A stretch of DNA of 41,554 nt from contig JAJYSM010000026.1 in the NCBI GenBank assembly GCA_021793575.1, forward strand, positions 1 to 41,554, given 5' to 3'. Of this stretch, positions 26,105-35,564 are shown one piece after another. Source of the DNA: Pseudomonadota bacterium. Lineage in GTDB: Bacteria; Pseudomonadota; Gammaproteobacteria; Xanthomonadales; Rhodanobacteraceae. Under the pieces are notes generated by a model that worked only from the letters and a program-made list of their open reading frames with translations, was not told the origin of the DNA and ran no database searches. A program made the position numbers and the translations under genes. How positions within the stretch are numbered: the first letter of the stretch is position 1; each line of letters starts with the position of its first letter.

Positions 26105-26686
26105 ATGAACAAGCTGACCCGCGATGACCTGCTGACCCTGGAAGCTTATGCGCGCGAACGCCCGGCGCTGCGTGGCGAGGTGATCGCGCACAAGCGGCGC
26201 CGCACCGTCCAGTTGGGCGAACACCTCAGCGTGGTGTTCGAGGACCGGCGCAGCGTGCAGTACCAGATCCAGGAAATGCTGCGCATCGAGCGCATCTTCG
26301 AGGCCACTGGCATCCAGGACGAACTGGACGCCTACAACCCGCTGATTCCCGATGGCAGCAACCTCAAGGCGACCCTGCTGGTGCAGTACGACGACCCCGA
26401 GCAGCGCGCGCGCGAATTGCAGAAGCTGCGCGGGCTAGAGGATCAGATCGAACTGCAGGTGGGCGATGACCGTGTCAGCGCGATTGCCGACGAGGACATG
26501 GAACGCAGCAACGAACAGAAAACCTCGGCGGTGCACTTCCTGCGCTTCGAACTGAGCCCGGCGATGCTCGCCGTGTGGAACGACTACCGCCGCCCGGTAC
26601 TCATGCGCAGCACGCATCCGGCCTGCCGCGTCGAGGCTGCGCTGATACCCGCGCAGCGCGACGCGCTGGCGGCCGACTTTCGCTGA
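26105..26686 (+). CDS. DUF3501 family protein
   Basis: A 193-residue cytosolic protein starting MNKLTRDDLLTLEAYARERP, the usual opening of DUF3501. Other conserved segments are HKRRRTVQLGEHLSVVFEDR, QYQIQEMLRIERIF and HFLRFEL. It has a single cysteine (Cys179) and no recognisable cofactor motif. The family has no known activity. It follows the Fe-S protein gene after 50 bp, and this pairing recurs across proteobacteria in my recollection, so it may be an assembly, regulatory or electron-transfer partner of that protein. Confidence 0.85.
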   Translation: MNKLTRDDLLTLEAYARERPALRGEVIAHKRRRTVQLGEHLSVVFEDRRSVQYQIQEMLRIERIFEATGIQDELDAYNPLIPDGSNLKATLLVQYDDPEQRARELQKLRGLEDQIELQVGDDRVSAIADEDMERSNEQKTSAVHFLRFELSPAMLAVWNDYRRPVLMRSTHPACRVEAALIPAQRDALAADFR

Positions 26687-26688
26687 GC

Positions 26689-27288
26689 ATGCGCAAACTC
26701 TGGTTTGGTGTCGCCCTGCTGCTGGTGTTGTGGGGCGCGACATCGTGGTGGCATGGTCGCCCGTTGCAGCCGCCGCCCGGCGTGCTGGCGCCCGACGCCC
26801 CGCTGCAGGTCAACCTCGAGCGCGGCGCGTCCCTGCAGCAGGGTGACGTCACCCTCACCACCCGCGCGCACTTCGACCTCACCGCCCGCGTGCTGTCGCG
26901 CAAGGATTATTCCTTCGGCGCCGACGCCAGACTCATCCCTGAGGATCTCGCGCTGGGCTGGGGCCGCATGTCCGACAGCGCGGTGCTGGCGCAGATCGAC
27001 ATCCGCCAGTCCGACCGCTACTACTACTGGCGCGTGAAGCAGTTTCCGATCCCGCGCCGCGAGATCGAAACCTCCAGCGCCAACATGCACATGATCCCCG
27101 CCGATGCCGGCGTGTTGCATCAGCTGCGCCAGGTGCGCCCGGGCGAGGTGGTACACATCGAAGGCTTCCTGGTCGACGCCAGCCGTCCGGACGGCTGGCA
27201 CTGGAACACCTCGATGACGCGCGAGGACACCGGCGCCGGCGCCTGCGAACTGGTCTACGTGGAGAGCATCGACCGCGTCGATCGCTGA
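26689..27288 (+). CDS. membrane-anchored protein of unknown function, coupled to DUF3501
   Basis: A 199-residue protein with one N-terminal membrane helix (LWFGVALLLVLWGATSWW, ~residues 4-21) and a periplasmic domain. ATG 26689 lies 2 bp after the DUF3501 stop, so the two are cotranscribed and probably translationally coupled. Visible elements are ARVLSRKDYSFGADARLIPEDLALGWG, RQSDRYYYWR and PGEVVHIEGFLVDASRPDGWHW. It has a single Cys near the C-terminus. I do not assign a family. The IEGF and YYYWR segments would suit an OB- or SH3-like beta fold (guess). Confidence 0.75.
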   Translation: MRKLWFGVALLLVLWGATSWWHGRPLQPPPGVLAPDAPLQVNLERGASLQQGDVTLTTRAHFDLTARVLSRKDYSFGADARLIPEDLALGWGRMSDSAVLAQIDIRQSDRYYYWRVKQFPIPRREIETSSANMHMIPADAGVLHQLRQVRPGEVVHIEGFLVDASRPDGWHWNTSMTREDTGAGACELVYVESIDRVDR

Positions 27289-27368
27289 TCGCGCGACGTC
27301 GCGCGCGCCGGTATCGACCATTCATGGCCATGCGGTGACAATCGTCGCTCGCCTCCCGATGCGCCGCC

Positions 27369-27887
27369 ATGCCCGACACCGACCGCAGCACCCGCCCGCC
27401 GCCCACCGAGACGACCGAATCGCGGCACCGGGTCGGCCTGCGCGTGATTGCGGTGTACAAGGCGGTGCAGACGCTGGCGCTGGTGCTGGTGGCGCTGGAA
27501 GCCTTCCGTCTGAATCGCACCGAGAACTTCAATCAGCTGGTGCACTGGCTGCAGCATCTCTCGCTGGCTGGCAGCAACAGCCTGCGCTGGCAGCTGGTTG
27601 GCGCGCTGATGGCGATGGGGCCGAGCAGGTTTGTGGCGATCGGCAGCGTGGCGCTGGCGTATGCGGCGCTGTTTGCCACCGAAGGCATCGGCCTGTGGCT
27701 GCGCAAGTATTGGGCGGAATGGTTCACGGTGATCGCCACCGGCTCGCTGATTCCACTGGAGCTGTACGAGACGCTGCTGCGCTTCGGCTGGATCAAGCTG
27801 GCCACGCTGCTGGCCAACGCGGCGATCGTGGCGTACCTGGTGCGCGTCGCGCTGCAGTCGCGCGCCGCCCGGCATGCGCGGGATTGA
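27369..27887 (+). CDS. DUF2127 membrane protein
   Basis: A 172-residue polytopic protein with about four membrane helices (around residues 25-43, 82-105, 112-132 and 135-160). The start RVGLRVIAVYKAVQTLALVL and the GLWLRKYWAEWFTVIATGSLIPLELYE segment are typical of DUF2127, a family of unknown function. It is separated from the preceding gene by 80 bp that include a 16-bp perfect palindrome (27290-27305). It converges with the transporter gene at 27927. Confidence 0.85.
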   Translation: MPDTDRSTRPPPTETTESRHRVGLRVIAVYKAVQTLALVLVALEAFRLNRTENFNQLVHWLQHLSLAGSNSLRWQLVGALMAMGPSRFVAIGSVALAYAALFATEGIGLWLRKYWAEWFTVIATGSLIPLELYETLLRFGWIKLATLLANAAIVAYLVRVALQSRAARHARD

Positions 27888-27926
27888 GCGGCTGCATCGG
27901 CCGGCTGGCCTTATCCGCGCAGCCGC

Positions 27927-28835
27927 TCAGACTTCGTGATGGATCGCCTCGGCCGGCAGCCCGATGGCCGCGCTGCCGCGCTGCGGCAGCAACTCCACCA
28001 GATACATCGCCGCCAGCACCAGCGCGCCGCCGGTCAGCATGCGCCAGCTCAGCACATCGGTGCCGAACAGCACCGCGAACGCGGCGGCGAACACCGGCTC
28101 GGTGGTCATCACGATCGCCGCGCGCGCGGCCGGCATGTGTGCCTGCGCCCAGGTCTGCATCAGCATCGCGCCGGCCCCGGCGACCAGCGCCATGTACAGT
28201 ACCGCCAGCCACGCGCGGCGATCGGGCGGCAGCGTGAGCCCATGCGGCAAAGTGGCGAGCAGGCAGACCGCGGCGATCGCCACCATCTGCACCGCCGACA
28301 AGCCGAACACGTCGCCCGACCGCGCCCACTGGCCCAGGCCGACGATGTGCAGCCCGTACAACGCGGCCGAAGCCAGCGTCAGCCACACGCCGAGGTTCAC
28401 CGAGAGCCCGTTGAGCGTGAGCAGCGCCAGCCCCGCGGTGGCCAGCAGCACCGCCAGCCACACGCCGGCGCCCATCCGCTGGCGCAGCAGCAGCAGCGCA
28501 AGGATTGGCGTGAACACCACATACATGCCGGTGACGAAGCCGCTGACGCTGGGCGCGATCAACGCCAGGCCCCAGGTCTGCAACAGCTGGCCGACACCGT
28601 AGACCAGCCCCAGCAGCAGGCCGCGCCCGATCTGCCGCCGGCCCAGCCGCAGCACCGGACGCGCGAACAGCGCCAGCATCACCGCTGCCGCCAGCAGAAA
28701 GCGCACGGCAAGGAAATCCGCCACCGGCATGCGCGCCAGCACGTCCTTGATCAGCACGAAGGTGGAACCCCACACCGCCGTCATCGCCAGCAGGCCGAGA
28801 GTCGCGAGAGTGGCAAGGCGGTGATGGGTGGTCAT
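27927..28835 (-). CDS. DMT-superfamily (EamA) transporter
   Basis: A 302-residue protein with ten predicted membrane helices in two EamA repeats. The first repeat has AVWGSTFVLIKDVL and VRFLLAA. The second ends with MTTEPVFAAAFAVLFG and a final helix, the usual drug/metabolite exporter pattern. The substrate cannot be inferred. ATG 28835 is chosen (MTTHHRLATLATLG). A 17-codon upstream extension is encoded by an intergenic tandem repeat and is not coding. It lies downstream of the glycosyltransferase gene on the same strand (106-bp gap). Confidence 0.92.
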   Translation of the reverse strand: MTTHHRLATLATLGLLAMTAVWGSTFVLIKDVLARMPVADFLAVRFLLAAAVMLALFARPVLRLGRRQIGRGLLLGLVYGVGQLLQTWGLALIAPSVSGFVTGMYVVFTPILALLLLRQRMGAGVWLAVLLATAGLALLTLNGLSVNLGVWLTLASAALYGLHIVGLGQWARSGDVFGLSAVQMVAIAAVCLLATLPHGLTLPPDRRAWLAVLYMALVAGAGAMLMQTWAQAHMPAARAAIVMTTEPVFAAAFAVLFGTDVLSWRMLTGGALVLAAMYLVELLPQRGSAAIGLPAEAIHHEV

Positions 28836-28837
28836 GG

Positions 28838-28865
28838 ATGGAGAATCGTGAATGGAGAATCGTGA
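28838..28865. repeat. two tandem copies of a 14-bp unit before the DMT transporter gene
   Basis: The unit atggagaatcgtga occurs twice head to tail (28838-28851, 28852-28865), directly upstream of the transporter start codon (28835), where it makes up most of the leader region on the minus strand. Such short tandem intergenic repeats are common in xanthomonads. No function is assigned. Confidence 0.8.
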
Positions 28866-28941
28866 TGCGGGACGCCAGCGTCGCATCGTAGCGGCATCAA
28901 GCGGCCGCGGCTGCGAGCGCTGGAACGCTCCGCTGCCCGCC

Positions 28942-29820
28942 TCAGCGGTGCAGCAGCTGGCCCGGAATCTTCAGCACGAAATGTGCCCAGATGCCTAGCC
29001 AGACCGCGCCCCGCAGCAGCGGATTGCGCGCGGCCGGATCGTGCTTGCGAAACCAGCGCCACATGCCGCGGTGCTTGTAGCGGCTGACGAACACCGGCCG
29101 GTGCCGGCTGGAGCTGCCCTTGCCGTGCAGCACGCGCACATCGCCGGCCAGCAGCACCTTGTAGTCCATGTCGCGCACGCGGCGGCACAGATCCAGATCC
29201 TCGCAGTGCAGGAAAAATTCCTCGTCCAGGCCGCCGACCCGGTGGAACACCGCGCGCGGCATCAGCATCAGCGCGCCGGAGACCGCTTCGGCCTCGATCA
29301 CCTCGGCGGGAATCTCGCGCGCGATGTTGATGCCCTCGCCCGGCCGTCCAAACAGGGTGTTGAGCGCACGGCGCAGCAGTGGATCGCGCCGCCACGAGGC
29401 GGGGTCGGGATGGCCGTCCGCATCGCACACCACTGCGCCGACCAGGCCGGCCCTGGGGTTGCTCGCCAGTACTTGCAGCAGCCGCTGCAGATCGTCTTCC
29501 TGCAGCAGGCAGTCGGGGTTGAGGCACAGCAACGCGTTGCCTCTGGCCTTGCTGGCGCCGAGATTCACCGCCGGCCCGAAGCCGAGATTGGCGCGGTTGT
29601 AGTACACCTTCAGCCGCGGGTCGTCCGCGTAGGCGCGCTCGATCGCCTGCGGTATGCCGTCATTGGAGCCGTTGTCGACGAGGATCAACTCCAGCGACAG
29701 CGGGCTGGCCAGCAGGCGACGCGCGCAGTCGCGCAGCACCGCGCCGCTATCGGCGGATACCACCACCACACTGAGCGCGATCGAGAAGGGCGAGCGGGGA
29801 AAAGCCGGAGTGTTCACCAT
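28942..29820 (-). CDS. family 2 glycosyltransferase (rhamnosyltransferase-like)
   Basis: A 292-residue GT-A enzyme. The nucleotide-sugar binding region has ALSVVVVSADSG and LVDNGSNDG. The metal-site region is LLCLNPDC. Conserved segments SGALMLMPRAVFHRVGGLDEEFFLHCEDLDLCRR match WbbL-type rhamnosyl- and related GT2 transferases. It is cytosolic, with a C-terminal hydrophobic stretch that may touch the membrane. ATG 29820 (MVNTPAFPRSPFS) gives the standard length. A longer 73-codon upstream frame is unlikely. Its acceptor is unknown, and no O-antigen cluster surrounds it. Confidence 0.9.
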   Translation of the reverse strand: MVNTPAFPRSPFSIALSVVVVSADSGAVLRDCARRLLASPLSLELILVDNGSNDGIPQAIERAYADDPRLKVYYNRANLGFGPAVNLGASKARGNALLCLNPDCLLQEDDLQRLLQVLASNPRAGLVGAVVCDADGHPDPASWRRDPLLRRALNTLFGRPGEGINIAREIPAEVIEAEAVSGALMLMPRAVFHRVGGLDEEFFLHCEDLDLCRRVRDMDYKVLLAGDVRVLHGKGSSSRHRPVFVSRYKHRGMWRWFRKHDPAARNPLLRGAVWLGIWAHFVLKIPGQLLHR

Positions 29821-29965
29821 GCAAGTATGCGCGAGGATGCGTGATCGGAGAACCGCGCGGCGCGCCGCATGCGACGATTGTCCCGCGACATGTTCCGCGC
29901 AAGTACAGACAGCCTTGTGGGCGCCGTGCAGCGATCCCTGAAAGCGCGCGAAAGTGTGCGCTGCG

Positions 29966-30709
29966 TCACGCTTCGGACGCCGCGCGATCACCTGGCGCAT
30001 TCTGCCCCAGTACCGCTGACAGCGGCAGCGGCATCGCATCGTCGTCCGTGCTCAGCCACGGTTGATCGCGATACCAGCCGCTCAGCTGCCACCCGCGCAG
30101 GCGATGCAGTTTGCCGTGCCGGCGATCGCACAGCACGATGCCGGTGCCGTCGCTGCGGCGTGCGACGAACCAGCGCGCATCCTCGCTGCAGGCGGCCGGC
30201 ATGGCGACGTCATCGATCTGCAGGCCATCGTCGAAGCAGTAGCCGCCGTGCCGGTAGTGCGCGCCGGCGAGGTGCGGGTCATCGGCTGCCGATTGCCATT
30301 GCGGCAGCTGCAGTTCGATGATCTGCGCGGCCGGCCCGATCGGCGCCAGCGCCAGCTCGGGCCACGCGGGCGCGCTGTCGCTGCTGGCCGCACGCGCAGA
30401 CGATCGGCCCAGCCATGCCTGCAGCCCGGCCAGCAGCGTGTAACCGACCAGCGCGCCGAGCAGCGCAAGACACCATGCCCAGGCGTCGCCGCCCAGCGCT
30501 CGCTGCAACGCCAGCGGCAGGCCGGCCAGACCCCAGCTCAGTGCGCGCTCCAACCATTGCGCGTGCACCGGTGCCAGCCGATGCAGCAGCAGCGGCAGCG
30601 CCGCGGCCAGTGCCAACAGCAACGGCAGGCCCAGCCACCACGGCAACAGCGCCAGCAGCGCGGCCCAGGCCAGCCCGGCCAGCAGCGCCCTGGCGCTGGG
30701 CTGGCGCAT
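29966..30709 (-). CDS. hypothetical membrane protein downstream of purL
   Basis: A 247-residue protein. The N-terminal ~100 residues hold two or three hydrophobic helices very rich in Leu and Ala (LLAGLAWAALLALLPWW, LALLGALVGYTLLAGL). The C-terminal ~130 residues are soluble, with HYRHGGYCFDDGLQIDD and FVARRSDGTGIVLCDRRHGKL, probably a beta-rich domain. I do not recognise a family. It starts 29 bp after purL on the same strand, so it is probably cotranscribed, but nothing in it suggests a purine role. Confidence 0.68.
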   Translation of the reverse strand: MRQPSARALLAGLAWAALLALLPWWLGLPLLLALAAALPLLLHRLAPVHAQWLERALSWGLAGLPLALQRALGGDAWAWCLALLGALVGYTLLAGLQAWLGRSSARAASSDSAPAWPELALAPIGPAAQIIELQLPQWQSAADDPHLAGAHYRHGGYCFDDGLQIDDVAMPAACSEDARWFVARRSDGTGIVLCDRRHGKLHRLRGWQLSGWYRDQPWLSTDDDAMPLPLSAVLGQNAPGDRAASEA

Positions 30710-30738
30710 CGCTCAGCCGACCAGCGCGGCGGGCACGC

Positions 30739-33700
30739 TCAGCCGCACCACACGCGGGCATTGCGGAACATGCGCATCCACGGTGAATCTTCGCCCCAGC
30801 TTTCCGGATGCCAGCTCAGTTGCACGCTGCGGAACACGCGTTCGGGATGCGGCATCAGGATGGTCACCCGACCGTCCGCCGCGGTGAAGCCGGTGAGGCC
30901 GCCAGGCGAGCCGTTCGGGTTGAGCGGGAAGTTCTCGGTCGGCTTGCCGCGGTTGTCGACGAAGCGCACTGCGACGCCTGCCTTGGATGGGCTGCACGCC
31001 GGCGGAAAGCTCACCCGGCCTTCGCCGTGCGCCACCGCTACCGGCAGCCGCGAGCCGGCCATGCCCTTGAAGAACAGGCTGGGCGAATCGAGGACTTCCA
31101 CCATGGCCAAGCGCGCCTCGTATTGCTCCGAGGTATTGCGCAGGAACTTCGGCCAGTGCTGCGCGCCAGGGATGATCTCCTTCAGTTGTGCCAGCATCTG
31201 GCAGCCGTTGCACACGCCGAGCGCGAACTTGCTCTCGTCGGCGAAGAACGCGGCGAACTGCTCGCGCAGCATCTCGTTGTAGAGGATCGAGGTGGCCCAG
31301 CCACGCCCGGCGCCGAGCACGTCGCCGTAGGAGAAGCCGCCGCACGCGGCCAGACCGCGGAAGTCGGCCAGCCTGAGGCGGCCACTGGCGAGATCGGACA
31401 TGTGCACGTCGACTGCCTCGAAGCCGGCGCGGGTGAACGCGGCGGACATCTCGACCTGGCCGTTGACGCCCTGCTCGCGCAGCACCGCCACCCGCGGCCG
31501 CCGGCCGCGTTCGATCAGCGCGGCGGCGACGTCGGCGCCGGGCTCGAAGCTCAGCCGAGGGCTGAGCCCGGGATCGGCGTCGTCGCGCCGCCAGCTCTGC
31601 TCGGCATCGGCGCTCTGCGGGTTGTCGCGCAGGCGCTGCATCGCGTGGCTGGTCTCGTTCCAGGCGGCGAACAGGCTGCTCCAGTTCCACTTGAACAGCG
31701 TCTCGTTGCCGAGAAACAGCTTGATGCCGAGCTTCTCCTTCGGGCGGCCGACCCGATGGCTGAGGCCGGCCAGGCCGTAGCGCACCAGCATCGCCTCGAA
31801 TGCCTCGCGGTTGGCCACCGCTACCTGCAGCACCGCGCCCAGCTCCTCGTTGAACAGCCCGCGCAAGGTGGCCTCGGCCCAGCCGTCCAGATGGATCTCC
31901 AGGCCGCAGTGGCCGGCAAACGCCATCTCCAGCAGGGTGACGATGGCACCACCGTCGGAGCGGTCGTGATAGGCCAGCAGCAGGCCGCCACGGCTGGCCT
32001 CCTGCACCAGTTCGAACAGCGCCTTCAGCTGGCTGGCGTCCTCCAGATTCGGCGGCAGGCCGCCGCTGCGGTTGAACACCTGGGTCAGCGCCGAGGCGCC
32101 CAGCCGGTCGCGGCTCGCGCCCAGATCGATCAGCCACAAATCGGAGTCGCCGCGATCCAGCCGCAGCTGCGGCGTCAGCGTGCGGCGCACGTCGCTGACG
32201 CGGGCAAAGCCGGTGATCACCAGCGACACCGGCGCCACCGTGCGCTGCGGCTGCTCGCCGTCGTGCCACACCGTCTGCATCGACAGCGAGTCCTTGCCGA
32301 CCGGAATCGAGATGTCCAGCTGCGGGCACAGCTCGAGCCCGACCGCCTTCACCGCGTCGAACAGCGCCGCATCTTCGCCGGGGTGATTGACCGCGGCCAT
32401 CCAGTTGGCCGACAGACGGATCTCGCCGAGGCTGTCGATCGCCGCGGCGGCGAGGTTGGTGATCGCTTCGCCCACCGCCAGCCGCGCCGCGTCGGCGCTG
32501 CTCAGCAGCGCCACCGGTGCGCGCTCGGCCATCGCCATCGCCTCGCCCGCGTAGCCGTCGAAATCGGCGATGGTCACCGCGCAGTCGGCCACCGGCACCT
32601 GCCACGGGCCGACCATCGGATCGCGATGGTTGAGCCCGCCGACGGTGCGGTCGCCGATGGTGATCAGGAAACTCTTGCTGCCCACGGTGGGCAGGCGCAG
32701 CACGCGCAGCAGCGCCTCGTCCATGCTGATGCCGGTCAGATCCGGTACCAGATCCAGGCGCGGCCTGATCCGCTTCGCCTCGCGGTGCATGCGCGGCGGC
32801 TTGCCGAACAGCACGTCCATCGGCAGGTCGATCACCTCCAGCGCACGGCGCGGGTCGCTGACGCGCAGCCGCCGCTCCGCGGTGGCCTCGCCGACCACTG
32901 CATACGGGCAGCGCTCGCGCTGGCAGATCGCCTCGAACTCGAGCAGCTGCTCCGGCCCGATCGCCAGCACGTAGCGCTCCTGCGATTCGTTGCTCCACAC
33001 CTGCATCGGCGACAACTGCGGGTCGTCGCAGGGAATCAGCGAGAGGTCGATCACGCCGCCCACGCCGGCATCGTTGAGCAGCTCGGGAATCGCGTTGGAG
33101 AGGCCGCCCGCGCCCACGTCGTGCACGCTGACAATGGGATTGGCGTCGCCGCGCGCGCAGCAGGCGTCGATCACCTCCTGGCAGCGCCGCTCCATCTCGG
33201 CGTTGTCGCGCTGCACCGAGGCAAAGTCCAGCTCCGCGCTGGAGGCGCCGGAGGACACCGACGAGGCGGCGCCGCCGCCCAGCCCGATCAGCATGGCCGG
33301 GCCGCCGAGCACGATCACCCGGTTGCCCGGCTGCACCGCGCGCTTGAGCACGTCGCCGGGGCGCAGGTTGGCGAGGCCGCCGGCCAGCATGATCGGCTTG
33401 TCGTAGCCGCGGCGCAGGCCGGGCTCGCCGGTTTCGTGCTCGTAGCTGCGGAAATAGCCGCCCAGACACGGCCGACCGAATTCGTTGTTGAACGCGGCGG
33501 CGCCGAGCGGGCCGTCGCGCATGATCTCGAACGCGGACGCCATCCGCGGCGGCAGCGGGCGATCCACTTCCCACGGCTGCGGGTGGCCCGGGATGCGCAG
33601 GTCGGAGACCGAGAAGCCGGTGAGCCCGGCCTTCGGCTTGCCGCCGCGGCCGGTGGCGCCCTCGTCGCGGATTTCGCCACCGGCGCCGGTGGCCGCACCG

Positions 33701-34602
33701 GGCCAGGGCGCGATCGCGGTGGGATGGTTGTGCGTCTCCACCTTGATCGCATAGTTGATGCGCTCGTCGTGACCGCGCCAGACGCCGTCGGCCGGATCGG
33801 CGAAGAAGCGCCGGCCGACGCTGCCCTCGATCACCGCCGCGTTGTCCGAATAGGCCGACAGCGTATGCGCCGGCGACTGCCGGTGGGTGTGCTTGATCAT
33901 GCCAAACAGGCTGCTGTCCTGCGCCATGCCGTCCACCGTCCAGCTGGCGTTGAACACCTTGTGCCGACAGTGCTCGGAGTTGGCTTGGGCGAACATGAAG
34001 AGTTCGGCATCGGTGGGGTCGCGGCCCAGCTCGCCGTAACGCTCGACCAGGTACTCGATCTCGTCCTCGGCCAGCGCCAGGCCCAGCCGCGCGTTGGCCT
34101 CGGCGAGCGCGCCGTGCGGATCGGCCGCCAGCGCCACGTGCACCAGCGGGCCGGGCGATCCGGCCAGGAACAGCCCCTGCGCCGCGTCGATATCGGTCAG
34201 CACCGACTGCGTCATCGCATCGTGCAGCAGCGCCATCACGGCAGCGTGCTCGGGCGCCGCGTCGGGCGGCAGGCCGGCGAGCTGCCAGGCCAGCCCGCGC
34301 TCCACCCGACGCAGCGGGAAACCGGCGCCGTGCAGGATGTCGGTGGCCTTGCTCGACCACGGCGAGATCGTGCCCAGCCGCGGCACCACCCACAGCGTGG
34401 CCGGCTCCGGCGGCGCGTCCTTCGCTTCCAGCACGGCCAGCAGGCGCTGCCGCGATGCGCCCGCGGGCGCCGCGTCGACATCCAGAAAATAGACGAACCA
34501 CGACGCCTGCACGCGCACGCCGCGATGCAGGGCATCCAGGCGGGCATTGAGGCGTTCGAGGCGGAACGGCGAGAGGGCGTTCTGCCCGTCGAGTGCGATC
34601 AT
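30739..34602 (-). CDS. purL: phosphoribosylformylglycinamidine synthase (FGAM synthetase)
   Basis: A 1287-residue single-chain enzyme that converts FGAR, glutamine and ATP to FGAM in purine biosynthesis. In order: an N-terminal PurS-like domain; the linker and first AIRS-type half ([38 protein letters not shown]); the second half ([18 protein letters not shown]); and a C-terminal class-I glutaminase with nucleophile Cys1131 (GVCNGCQML) and the PHPER motif. ATG 34602 (MIALDGQ) is preferred. A GTG 15 nt upstream (34617) is possible, but neither has a clear ribosome binding site. It follows dsbC by 107 bp. Confidence 0.97.
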   Translation of the reverse strand: MIALDGQNALSPFRLERLNARLDALHRGVRVQASWFVYFLDVDAAPAGASRQRLLAVLEAKDAPPEPATLWVVPRLGTISPWSSKATDILHGAGFPLRRVERGLAWQLAGLPPDAAPEHAAVMALLHDAMTQSVLTDIDAAQGLFLAGSPGPLVHVALAADPHGALAEANARLGLALAEDEIEYLVERYGELGRDPTDAELFMFAQANSEHCRHKVFNASWTVDGMAQDSSLFGMIKHTHRQSPAHTLSAYSDNAAVIEGSVGRRFFADPADGVWRGHDERINYAIKVETHNHPTAIAPWPGAATGAGGEIRDEGATGRGGKPKAGLTGFSVSDLRIPGHPQPWEVDRPLPPRMASAFEIMRDGPLGAAAFNNEFGRPCLGGYFRSYEHETGEPGLRRGYDKPIMLAGGLANLRPGDVLKRAVQPGNRVIVLGGPAMLIGLGGGAASSVSSGASSAELDFASVQRDNAEMERRCQEVIDACCARGDANPIVSVHDVGAGGLSNAIPELLNDAGVGGVIDLSLIPCDDPQLSPMQVWSNESQERYVLAIGPEQLLEFEAICQRERCPYAVVGEATAERRLRVSDPRRALEVIDLPMDVLFGKPPRMHREAKRIRPRLDLVPDLTGISMDEALLRVLRLPTVGSKSFLITIGDRTVGGLNHRDPMVGPWQVPVADCAVTIADFDGYAGEAMAMAERAPVALLSSADAARLAVGEAITNLAAAAIDSLGEIRLSANWMAAVNHPGEDAALFDAVKAVGLELCPQLDISIPVGKDSLSMQTVWHDGEQPQRTVAPVSLVITGFARVSDVRRTLTPQLRLDRGDSDLWLIDLGASRDRLGASALTQVFNRSGGLPPNLEDASQLKALFELVQEASRGGLLLAYHDRSDGGAIVTLLEMAFAGHCGLEIHLDGWAEATLRGLFNEELGAVLQVAVANREAFEAMLVRYGLAGLSHRVGRPKEKLGIKLFLGNETLFKWNWSSLFAAWNETSHAMQRLRDNPQSADAEQSWRRDDADPGLSPRLSFEPGADVAAALIERGRRPRVAVLREQGVNGQVEMSAAFTRAGFEAVDVHMSDLASGRLRLADFRGLAACGGFSYGDVLGAGRGWATSILYNEMLREQFAAFFADESKFALGVCNGCQMLAQLKEIIPGAQHWPKFLRNTSEQYEARLAMVEVLDSPSLFFKGMAGSRLPVAVAHGEGRVSFPPACSPSKAGVAVRFVDNRGKPTENFPLNPNGSPGGLTGFTAADGRVTILMPHPERVFRSVQLSWHPESWGEDSPWMRMFRNARVWCG

Positions 34603-34635
34603 GCGGGGCAACGGCACTGTGCGATGGAAACGCCT

Positions 34636-34641
34636 ATTCTA
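34636..34641 (-). promoter_or_regulatory. possible -10 box for purL
   Basis: On the minus strand TAGAAT sits about 34 nt upstream of ATG 34602. A poor -35 (TTCATG, 3 of 6) lies 18 bp further upstream. With transcription starting near 34629, ATG 34602 leaves a ~27-nt leader while the alternative GTG 34617 leaves only ~12 nt, which favours the ATG. Confidence 0.3.
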
Positions 34642-34709
34642 GCCGATGCTGCAACACCGCATGAACGCAGCGCGGCGCCCTACGGCGCCCGGCCCGGAGC
34701 GCACCGGCT

Positions 34710-35480
34710 TCAGCTGCCTTTTTGCAGCGCCTGCAGCAGCTGCTCCGGTGTCATGTAGCTGCCCAGCGAGCGACCATCGGCGGCGAAGATCGTCGGCGTG
34801 CCGGTGACCCCCAGCTTGAGGCCCAGGTCGAACTCGTGCTTGACCGGATTGACGCAGGTCGCCGGCTTCGGCGCGTGGCCCGCGGTGGCCTGCTCGAACG
34901 CCGCCCTGCGATCGGCCGCGCACCACACCGACACCATCTCGGTGTAGGTCGGAGTAGGCCGGCCGGCGGTGGTGGTCACGCCCTCGCGCGGCCACGCCAG
35001 ATATTCCACCGCGATGCCGGCGCGGTTGAACGCCGCCATGTGCTCGTGCAGCGCGCGGCAGAAGCCGCAGTTGACGTCGGTGAACACGGTGACCGTGTAC
35101 TTCGGGTGCGCCGGCGCGTACACGATGCGCTCGGCCGCCGGCACCTTGGCCAGCTCCACCTTGCGATAGCTGGCCCAGGCGGCATCGCTGAGGTTCTGTT
35201 TGCGGCCCAGGTCCAGCAGGTCGCCGTGCAGCAGGTACTTGCCGTCGGCGCTGATGTAGAGCAGCTGGCCGGAGGCGATCACCTGATAGAAGCCCGGCAG
35301 CTGCGCCGGCTCGATCGAATCGACCTCGGCCTTGCTCGACAGCGAGGCGATCGCCTGCCGCACCATCCGGGTCACCGCCGGCGTGACCGCGGCGGGCGCC
35401 GCGGCCACTTCGACTGCGGCGGCGGCGCATGCCGACCCGCCAAGGCACAGCGCCAGCAGCAGTTTTTTCAGCATCAGCAT
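34710..35480 (-). CDS. dsbC: DsbC-family periplasmic disulfide isomerase
   Basis: A 256-residue protein with a signal peptide (MLMLKKLLLALCLGGSACAA), an N-terminal dimerisation region (~45-95, with GFYQVIASGQLLYISADGKY) and a thioredoxin domain. The active site is Cys138-Gly-Phe-Cys141 in FTDVNCGFCR. The cis-Pro loop is VTGTPTIF. It reshuffles wrong disulfides in the periplasm. ATG 35480 is preferred because GAGG lies 6 nt upstream. A GTG four codons earlier overlaps that site. It sits 84 bp after xerD, the same xerD-dsbC order as in E. coli. Confidence 0.94.
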   Translation of the reverse strand: MLMLKKLLLALCLGGSACAAAAVEVAAAPAAVTPAVTRMVRQAIASLSSKAEVDSIEPAQLPGFYQVIASGQLLYISADGKYLLHGDLLDLGRKQNLSDAAWASYRKVELAKVPAAERIVYAPAHPKYTVTVFTDVNCGFCRALHEHMAAFNRAGIAVEYLAWPREGVTTTAGRPTPTYTEMVSVWCAADRRAAFEQATAGHAPKPATCVNPVKHEFDLGLKLGVTGTPTIFAADGRSLGSYMTPEQLLQALQKGS

Positions 35481-35564
35481 CGGCAGCCTCACACCATCCG
35501 GAGCGTCGGCACGCTGCCGACATCGCCAGACATTCTGGCACAGGCCGCCCGCGCGGCGGCCCGC

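Noticed and set aside
27290-27305. Perfect 16-bp palindrome cgcgcgacgtcgcgcg after the anchored protein gene
   Set aside because: Alternating CG-rich palindromes arise easily at this base composition. There is no T-run and no second copy, so no function is claimed.
30808-34758. Very long open frame (about 1300 codons) on the plus strand opposite purL
   Set aside because: It is antisense to a full-length, well-conserved PurL. In very GC-rich DNA stop codons are rare in the other frames. The translation is His/Arg/Gln-rich with no family resemblance.
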